From Ectopseudomonas alcaliphila (GTDB taxonomy: Bacteria; Pseudomonadota; Gammaproteobacteria; Pseudomonadales; Pseudomonadaceae), in the NCBI RefSeq assembly GCF_900101755.1, contig NZ_FNAE01000012.1, positions 32,536 to 96,535 on the forward strand: a stretch of 64,000 nt of DNA, given 5' to 3'. The notes under the pieces were generated by a model. That model had not been told where the DNA came from. It searched no databases and saw only the letters and a program-made list of their open reading frames with translations. Below are positions 59,966-64,000 of this stretch, piece after piece. The position numbers and the translations under genes are program-made. Each line of letters begins with the position of its first letter. The first letter of the stretch is position 1.

Positions 59966-61063
59966 CTAAAGTATCTCGATGCGGTCGCGGCCATTGGCCT
60001 TGGCGCGGTACATCGCCTGGTCCGCACGCTCCATCAGGCAGTCCAGGCTCTCGCCAGGACGATATTCGGCAATGCCGAAACTGGCGCTCTTGCGTTGCAC
60101 GCGGTCGAACGAAAATCCGTTGATACGTTTCTGCAAGGCCTGCACAGCCTGCTCTGCGTGGGCGGCATCGATCTCCGGCAGGATGATGAGAAACTCCTCG
60201 CCGCCAAGCCGCCCGACCTTGTCCATCACTCGCACACCGTCGCGCAGCAGCCCCGCGAACTGGCGCAGCACGCTGTCCCCCACCGCGTGGCCGTGAGTAT
60301 CGTTGACGCTCTTGAAGTGGTCGATATCGATCAGCACCACCGAGAACGGCGTACCGTAACGATTGGCCCGCGCCACCTCCTCGAGCAGAAAATGCAAGGT
60401 GCGCGAGCGATTCCACAGACCGGTCAGGCTGTCGACGCTGGCGCTCAGAGCCAGGCTGTCCTGATGCAGGAACATGTGTTTATGCGCCTTTTCCAGAAGG
60501 AAGGCGCTGAGCAGGCCGAAGGAGAACGAAGCAAGAATCCAGATCAGGTGCAGACGCTGCATCCCCGGCGTCAGCGAGTGCTCGAGAGTGACCAGCAAAA
60601 TTGCGGCAAGTGAGAACAACGCGGTAGCCATGGCACGCTTGAGCGCCAGCCCGGAGATGGCGAAAGTCCACATCAGGTTGAGATAGATTTCCGGCGCGTA
60701 AAAGGCAAAACGCGGTGAGCCGAAATTGAAGTAGAGATTGGACAACACCGAGATGATGGGCGCGAGTGACAGCAACCCAAGCATCAAGGACTGCCGCCTT
60801 GGTTGGAAACTCAGCAGCCCGATGGCCAGCAACGCTGTCGGTACCAGCAACGCATGGACGATGAGGCGCGCGAAAGGCTGATCGGTCTCGACGTTCTGCT
60901 CGATGGCGGCATAAATCAGATACAGCGCCGTGGTGAGAAAAGCGACATAGCGAATCTGCGGAATCTTTGCCTGCAGATACCAGCATGCAAATGCCTGCCG
61001 AGTCGCTTCAGGCACTCCATGCAAAGGGTCAAGCGCACGAATCAAACTGTTGAACAACGGCAC
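59966..61063 (-). CDS. Membrane diguanylate cyclase (GGDEF)
   Basis: The 365-residue protein makes cyclic di-GMP. About six membrane helices fill residues 35-195. The GGDEF domain follows with VDSLTGLWNRSRTLHFLLEE, VLIDIDHFKSVNDTHGHAVG and the active site GRLGGEEFLIILPE (GGEEF at about residue 287). An inhibitory-site motif RxxD (RVMD) lies five residues before it, so product inhibition is expected. The membrane part is a putative sensor of unknown ligand. The start is GTG 61063, with GGAG upstream. Confidence 0.92.
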   Translation of the reverse strand: MPLFNSLIRALDPLHGVPEATRQAFACWYLQAKIPQIRYVAFLTTALYLIYAAIEQNVETDQPFARLIVHALLVPTALLAIGLLSFQPRRQSLMLGLLSLAPIISVLSNLYFNFGSPRFAFYAPEIYLNLMWTFAISGLALKRAMATALFSLAAILLVTLEHSLTPGMQRLHLIWILASFSFGLLSAFLLEKAHKHMFLHQDSLALSASVDSLTGLWNRSRTLHFLLEEVARANRYGTPFSVVLIDIDHFKSVNDTHGHAVGDSVLRQFAGLLRDGVRVMDKVGRLGGEEFLIILPEIDAAHAEQAVQALQKRINGFSFDRVQRKSASFGIAEYRPGESLDCLMERADQAMYRAKANGRDRIEIL

Positions 61064-61148
61064 TCTCGCTCCACTGCCGAATGGCCACTATTCACAGCAT
61101 AGAACGCTTGTCGCGGCGAATGCGATGCAGACTTCGCTCAAGCTCCTG

Positions 61149-61754
61149 TCAAATCACGCCAGCTAGATTGATCCGAGCCTGTGCCTCGTAGCGCGCCCTG
61201 AAATGATCAGTGCTGTAGATCATCGAGCGTGCCAGAAATGACTGGAGAACGCTGCGCCGCTTCATTCGGTAGACAAAGCCCGGCACCCAGGCGTACTCGG
61301 CGCGCACCTGAGCGTCGTACTCGGCGAAACGCTCCGGCGTGGCGCCGAGAATGGCCAAGTCGATATCCACCAGCAACTGCTCATCCGGCTCGCAGGGTGT
61401 CGCATCATGCCGGGTGACCATGATCAGTTGCTCGACCCGCGCCAACGTCGCCTGGCTGGCGTGACAGCTCGCCAGCACCCGGATGGCCCAGTCCGCACTC
61501 TGCCGCTCGTTGCTCTTGCCGCGCACGTCATAGATGGCGTCATGGAACCAGAGCGCAATGGCTACCTCTCCCGGCTGCTGCGCCAGGTGCCGCGCCTGCT
61601 CGAAATGCATCAGGCATTCGTGCAGGTGTTGCAGCGAGTGATAGTGCCGCTGCGGTTCCTCGTAGGCACGAACGAGCTGCTCGAATAGACCTGGCGGAGG
61701 CTGTAGGCCAAGGTCTGACCAGACGCGAGCCCAGGATGATGGGAGAAGAGTCAT
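61149..61754 (-). CDS. HD-type predicted metal-dependent hydrolase
   Basis: The 201-residue product belongs to a family of HD-like predicted phosphohydrolases. Metal-binding residues are seen in EPQRHYHSLQHLHECLMHFE, IALWFHDAIYDVRGKSNERQ and LLVDIDLAILGATPERFAEY. Substrate unknown. ATG 61754 lies only nine bases from the degenerate end of the left-most attC site, so its present upstream region is integron DNA. Composition is GC-rich like the chromosome, and no attC follows it, so I treat it as a core gene bordering the array rather than a cassette. Confidence 0.85.
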   Translation of the reverse strand: MTLLPSSWARVWSDLGLQPPPGLFEQLVRAYEEPQRHYHSLQHLHECLMHFEQARHLAQQPGEVAIALWFHDAIYDVRGKSNERQSADWAIRVLASCHASQATLARVEQLIMVTRHDATPCEPDEQLLVDIDLAILGATPERFAEYDAQVRAEYAWVPGFVYRMKRRSVLQSFLARSMIYSTDHFRARYEAQARINLAGVI

Positions 61755-61763
61755 TCAGAGGCC

Positions 61764-61836
61764 CGATAGCGTTTGGTTAAGGGACGGGCTTTAGCCGGTG
61801 CCAGTGAGCGAAGCGAGGGGTTTGAACTAGTTGCTC
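61764..61836 (-). other. attC site 1, distal and degenerate
   Basis: The central hairpin and L boxes match the other copies, but both outer core sites are decayed. The R'' box reads GAGCAAC (expected RYYYAAC, five of seven) and the R' box reads GCTATCG (expected GTTRRRY). It marks the distal end of the array next to the HD-type gene. Confidence 0.75.
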
Positions 61837-61843
61837 TCCATTT

Positions 61844-62119
61844 CTAACTGAACAAGCTAGCGATTGCACTTGCTATACCTTCGATAATTGCTAGAACTCC
61901 GTCGATCATAGCCTCAACGGTGCCGGTTATCACCTCCAGAAGTCCCTCACCGCTCTGAACAGGAAGTACAGCTGCTCCAGCAACGGAAATAGCCATGGCT
62001 GCCATAGCAACGGAGCTGATGCCCATAACCATGAGGTAAATTGCAGAGCTCATAAGCAAGGCCGCGCAAAGTGAATTAAACACCCTCTGTAACCTTGATC
62101 GTTTTACTTTACTTTTCAT
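61844..62119 (-). CDS. Cassette gene: small hydrophobic membrane protein, unknown
   Basis: The 91-residue product begins with a basic stretch (MKSKVKRSRLQRVFN) and then has two hydrophobic segments: LCAALLMSSAIYLMVMGISS continuing into AMAAMAISVAGAAVLPV, and EAMIDGVLAIIEGIASAIAS at the C terminus. I do not recognise it. The stop codon lies eight bases before attC 1, the usual compact cassette layout. Composition is AT-richer than the chromosome. ATG 62119 is preferred over an upstream GTG. Confidence 0.65.
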   Translation of the reverse strand: MKSKVKRSRLQRVFNSLCAALLMSSAIYLMVMGISSVAMAAMAISVAGAAVLPVQSGEGLLEVITGTVEAMIDGVLAIIEGIASAIASLFS

Positions 62120-62158
62120 TTCCAGCCCCACCTGTAGCTGAGTAAAAATACTAAATAT

Positions 62159-62234
62159 GTATAGTACTTGGTTAAGGGATGGGCTTTAGCCCGTCCCGGT
62201 AAGCGAAGCGAGCGATGTGAACCATTTGTTAGTT
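62159..62234 (-). other. attC site 2
   Basis: The R'' box is AACTAAC (six of seven) and overlaps the stop codon of the cassette lipoprotein gene; the R' box ACTATAC is degenerate. Inner boxes TTAACC and GGTTCAC and the central hairpin are conserved. Confidence 0.82.
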
Positions 62235-62577
62235 ATGGACACTGCGGCGCTACCTGCCCGCTACCACCTACAACTTCGTCATTGACAGAAAAAACATCTA
62301 TAAATAAGTAATCTACGCAAAGGAGTCCGTTTTTAGATTTTGAACATGTGTACTTCTGCGCTTCCAGATTTTTTTCGGAAAAGTATTGTGCCTCATTTTC
62401 TTTCATGCCTGACTTCGCGCAGGAGTAGCCACCAGCCTCCAGTTTAGAAAGGAGCATCTTTGTATTGGTTGATTTTTGTTTTGCGTTATTGAAATCACTA
62501 GCAGGCTGGTTGGTGCTACATCCTGCCAGGGTTGCTAGCAAAACGATAACAGCGGACTTTTTTATTAGTTTGGTCAT
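62233..62577 (-). CDS. Cassette gene: small lipoprotein, unknown
   Basis: The 114-residue product starts at ATG 62577 with a lipoprotein signal (KLIKKSAVIVLLATLAGC|STNQ). The mature part contains several cysteines (GGYSCAKSGMKENEAQYFSE, QKYTCSKSKNGLLCVDYLF), which could form disulfides. Its TAA stop lies at the edge of attC 2. The same frame is open upstream to the previous attC (through 62721 to 62760), which is discussed as a possible remnant. No family is recognised. Confidence 0.7.
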   Translation of the reverse strand: MTKLIKKSAVIVLLATLAGCSTNQPASDFNNAKQKSTNTKMLLSKLEAGGYSCAKSGMKENEAQYFSEKNLEAQKYTCSKSKNGLLCVDYLFIDVFSVNDEVVGGSGQVAPQCP

Positions 62578-62586
62578 AGGATAAAA

Positions 62587-62593
62587 ACCTAAC
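62587..62593 (-). other. Orphan integron core site GTTAGGT
   Basis: On the minus strand GTTAGGT is a perfect GTTRRRY core site placed ten bases before the lipoprotein ATG, exactly as cassette starts look elsewhere in this array. No complete attC accompanies it. The segment to the right (62594-62760) has a 14-15 bp inverted repeat (GAGGCTGTAGAAAAC / GTTTTTCTACAGCTTC) at its ends. Confidence 0.45.
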
Positions 62594-62760
62594 GAAGCTG
62601 TAGAAAAACAAATGGCAAATTTTACGACTGCAGCTCTGGCTATTTTAGCCAAAACTCGGCATTTATTTTTAATTTTAGCGCGTTCATCTGGCTCAACTCC
62701 TCCAAGTTTTTCGCACAACAATGCTCTTGAATAAGTTTTGAGGTTTTCTACAGCCTCAAC
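62594..62760 (-). pseudogene. Possible remnant coding segment upstream of the cassette lipoprotein
   Basis: The segment is open on the minus strand in frame with the lipoprotein gene from the attC 3 core (GTT GAG GCT) onward. It encodes a hydrophilic sequence containing EKLGGVEPDERAKIKNKC. It lacks a convincing start and stop of its own. It may be the tail of an older cassette gene fused to the lipoprotein cassette, an N-terminal extension, or simply untranslated leader. Confidence 0.3.
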
Positions 62761-62829
62761 GTTTGGTTAAGGGGCGGGCTTTAGCCCGTCCCAGAGAGCG
62801 AAGCGAACGATTTGAACCGGCTGTTAGAT
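62754..62829 (-). other. attC site 3
   Basis: The R'' box ATCTAAC is perfect and contains the TAA stop of the upstream cassette gene; the R' box GTTGAGG differs at one position. L'' GGTTCAA and L' TTAACC pair except for one extra base, as in functional attC sites. Length 76 bases. Confidence 0.88.
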
Positions 62830-63141
62830 TCGGTGCCGGAGATCTTTTCTCAATGTTTCGTACAAGTCGGCCCAAGCTTCAACGGGAGCTGTGGAATTCG
62901 ATGCCAAATCTTTATCCTTCGCGAGACAAGTTGCGCGTACGAAGGCATTGAACTCTGCCGCGCTTGTACCCCTCAAGCTAATGAAAGTCATGCCTTCTTC
63001 GTCATATGGGTAAAACACCGGGAGTAGTTGCACTGCCTCCGAATCGAAAAACTCATCACGAATTTTTTCAACGATGTGATCAAGGATCACGTTGCTCATT
63101 GAGACGACATTCTCTTCTGAAATTATTACTGCACCGGCCAT
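62824..63141 (-). CDS. Cassette gene: unknown 105-residue protein
   Basis: ATG 63141 lies eight bases after the core site of attC 4, and the TAA stop is inside the R'' box of attC 3, so the gene fills its cassette. The product is soluble-looking and acidic: AVIISEENVVSMSNVILDHI, LLPVFYPYDEEGMTFISLRG and APVEAWADLYETLRKDLRHR. I do not recognise a family. Composition is AT-richer than the chromosome. Confidence 0.7.
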   Translation of the reverse strand: MAGAVIISEENVVSMSNVILDHIVEKIRDEFFDSEAVQLLPVFYPYDEEGMTFISLRGTSAAEFNAFVRATCLAKDKDLASNSTAPVEAWADLYETLRKDLRHRI

Positions 63142-63148
63142 GACTTGC

Positions 63149-63225
63149 ACCTAACGATTAAGCTAAGGGGCAGGCTTTAGCCTGTCCCAGTGAGCGAAGC
63201 GAACGATTTGAGCGCCTTGTTAGAC
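63149..63225 (-). other. attC site 4
   Basis: Both core sites are perfect: R'' GTCTAAC at the right and R' GTTAGGT at the left (minus strand). The central hairpin is GGGGCAGGCT/AGCCTGTCCC. Length 77 bases. This looks recombination-competent. Confidence 0.9.
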
Positions 63226-63233
63226 ATGATAAC

Positions 63234-63704
63234 TCAATACTGTAAAAGTTCTTCATTAACACAGTCGTTCAAAACGCCTGAAATTTCCTTGCCGATAATT
63301 GCTAATACATTTGATATGTCACTGTTTTTTGGGTCAACGACGCCACCAAAAGCAAATGCGATAATTTCTTTGCCTGTGAGTGCTATTTGATCTGGGGCTG
63401 TGGATTGAATAGCAAGCCTTGCATCACAACGCGACAGCTTAAGAAATAGTTCGTTTTCTTCGCTCAAGCCTGCCCATTCTGCGAACTCTTTGTTTTCTTC
63501 TGGAACCCATTCTGGATCGTTTTCGATTTGAATTATAAACGGTGTTGGAGTTAAAACTATTAGCTGAGGTATGGCTATGTCGCAGTCGCTCCACTCGGTA
63601 GACATAGTTTTCCAGCTTGTATTTTGCTCAATGAGTGTGCCAAGCAATTGAAGCTCTAAATTGGTATTGCTTGATTCATAGCAGATGTGGGCTGAAGTAA
63701 TCAT
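63234..63704 (-). CDS. Cassette gene: unknown 156-residue protein
   Basis: The gene starts at ATG 63704, seven or so bases after the core GTTAGGC of attC 5, and stops nine bases before attC 4, so it is a single-gene cassette. The acidic product has a region PQLIVLTPTPFIIQIENDPE and an aliphatic C-terminal part with IIAFAFGGVVDPKNSDISNV. No signal peptide, membrane span or known motif is evident. AT-rich, unlike the chromosome. Confidence 0.72.
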   Translation of the reverse strand: MITSAHICYESSNTNLELQLLGTLIEQNTSWKTMSTEWSDCDIAIPQLIVLTPTPFIIQIENDPEWVPEENKEFAEWAGLSEENELFLKLSRCDARLAIQSTAPDQIALTGKEIIAFAFGGVVDPKNSDISNVLAIIGKEISGVLNDCVNEELLQY

Positions 63705-63713
63705 TCGAAGAAT

Positions 63714-63782
63714 GCCTAACGTTTGGTTAAGGGGCGGGCTTTAGCCCGTCCCAGTGAGCGAAGCGAACGATTTGAATGCTGT
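63714..63782 (-). other. attC site 5, interrupted by an insertion sequence
   Basis: The R' box GTTAGGC (minus strand, 63720-63714) is perfect and the inner part matches the other copies up to the L'' box. Where the R'' box GTTAG would be expected on the plus strand, the sequence changes to AATGGACTCTCC, the left end of the IS. The exact junction is uncertain by a few bases. Confidence 0.8.
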
Positions 63783-64000
63783 AATGGACTCTCCCCGCGC
63801 CACAGTTCTATACCGAGAACGGTGGTGACTGAAATTGGGAGTGTCGTGATGAAGCGAATCGCAGTTGATCTGGCCAAGTCCGTTTACCAAGTTGCCGAGA
63901 GTGTCCGTTCCGGCCAGGTGGTGCAGCGCAAGCGGCTGAACCGAGAGGCATTCCGGCGATATATACAGGAGCAGACCGAGTCGGTCGAGTGGGTGATGGA
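63783..64000 (+). mobile_element. Left end of an IS110-family (IS1111-type) insertion sequence
   Basis: The element begins within attC 5, with GGACTCTCCCC close to the junction. It has only about 65 bases before its transposase and continues past the window edge. A short left non-coding end suits the IS1111 subgroup, in which the long non-coding end, the source of the guide (bridge/seek) RNA, follows the transposase. A group of IS1111 elements is known to target attC sites. Confidence 0.75.
63849..64000 (+). CDS. IS110-family transposase, 3' end outside the window
   Basis: The first 50 codons from ATG 63849 are visible and the frame is open to the edge. They read KRIAVDLAKSVYQVAESVRS and later RREAFRR-like LNREAFRRYIQEQTESVEWV. 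The Asp in AVDLAK is the first residue of the DEDD RuvC-like catalytic domain of IS110 transposases, and EWVM leads into the region where the second acidic residue normally occurs. GGGAG lies upstream. The gene runs opposite to the cassette genes. Confidence 0.85.
   Translation, partial: MKRIAVDLAKSVYQVAESVRSGQVVQRKRLNREAFRRYIQEQTESVEWVM

Larger units (their letters stand above)
61764..63782 (-). mobile_element. Integron gene-cassette array (four cassettes, five attC sites)
   Basis: Five copies of a roughly 75-base attC repeat occur at irregular spacing (about 320-590 bases), each separated from the next by one AT-rich minus-strand gene. The conserved part includes TTTGGTTAAGGG, a GGGCGGGCT-tta-AGCCCGTCCC hairpin and GAGCGAAGCGA. 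The extrahelical base in the L'' box places the cassettes reading toward lower coordinates. The close similarity of the attC sites is typical of a sedentary chromosomal array. The integrase is not in the window. Confidence 0.88.

Noticed and set aside
61764..63782. Evenly related repeats taken as a CRISPR array
   Set aside because: Repeats are about 75 bases, palindromic with attC boxes, and spaced by 320-590 bases of coding sequence, unlike CRISPR repeats and spacers.

Overview
The window is a GC-rich (roughly 60-65 % by eye) gammaproteobacterial chromosome segment. Gene content and order point to Pseudomonas sensu lato, probably near the P. mendocina/oleovorans/stutzeri groups; the species is inference. 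The main evidence is the long co-oriented block iscR-iscS-iscU-iscA-hscB-hscA-fdx-iscX-ndk-rlmN-pilF-rodZ-ispG-hisS-yfgM-bamB-der, together with queA-tgt-yajC-secD-secF, lptF-lptG, pepA-holC-valS, REP-type palindromes, and integron attC repeats at the right edge.

Layout. 1-4.6 kb: 3' part of a LysR regulator, xseA, an M23 endopeptidase whose 5' end carries a REP element, and an MscS-family channel. 4.6-11.2 kb: leuA behind a probable leucine leader peptide, a secreted GEVED/repeat protein, a small membrane protein, and an omega-amidase/aminotransferase pair. 11.2-27.7 kb (minus strand): ribosome assembly (der), outer-membrane assembly (bamB, yfgM), hisS, isoprenoid (ispG), cell shape (rodZ), type IV pilus (pilF), rlmN, ndk, the complete ISC iron-sulfur operon with an IscR operator and promoter, cysE and trmJ. 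IspG and RlmN are themselves Fe-S enzymes. 27.8-37.2 kb: suhB, a glycine-zipper protein, secF/secD/yajC, tgt/queA, a periplasmic binding protein, tRNA-Leu(CAA) with its promoter and terminator, a cold-shock gene with a long 5' leader, and an RDD protein. 37.2-45.1 kb: lptG/lptF divergent from pepA-holC-(unknown)-valS. 45.2-53.5 kb: four ion transporters (NhaC, NhaD, an SLC13/TrkA-C permease and a YbiR-like permease), a small winged-helix protein, an ANR-type promoter in front of a bacteriohemerythrin, and rlmF. 53.5-61.8 kb: two solute-binding proteins, an isochorismatase-type hydrolase, sbcC without an adjacent sbcD, a lipoprotein, a diguanylate cyclase and an HD-type protein.

61.76-64.0 kb is the most unusual part. 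It is an AT-rich integron cassette array with five attC sites, all oriented toward the minus strand, and four cassettes each carrying an unrecognised minus-strand gene. The attC core sites decay stepwise toward the left (distal) end. The right-most attC is cut by the left end of an IS110-family (IS1111-type) element whose transposase starts at 63849 and leaves the window. No integrase gene is visible; it would be expected to the right, beyond the IS, or may be absent.

Starts were moved from the longest possible ORF where a ribosome-binding site, signal peptide or family start argued for it; each case is noted.
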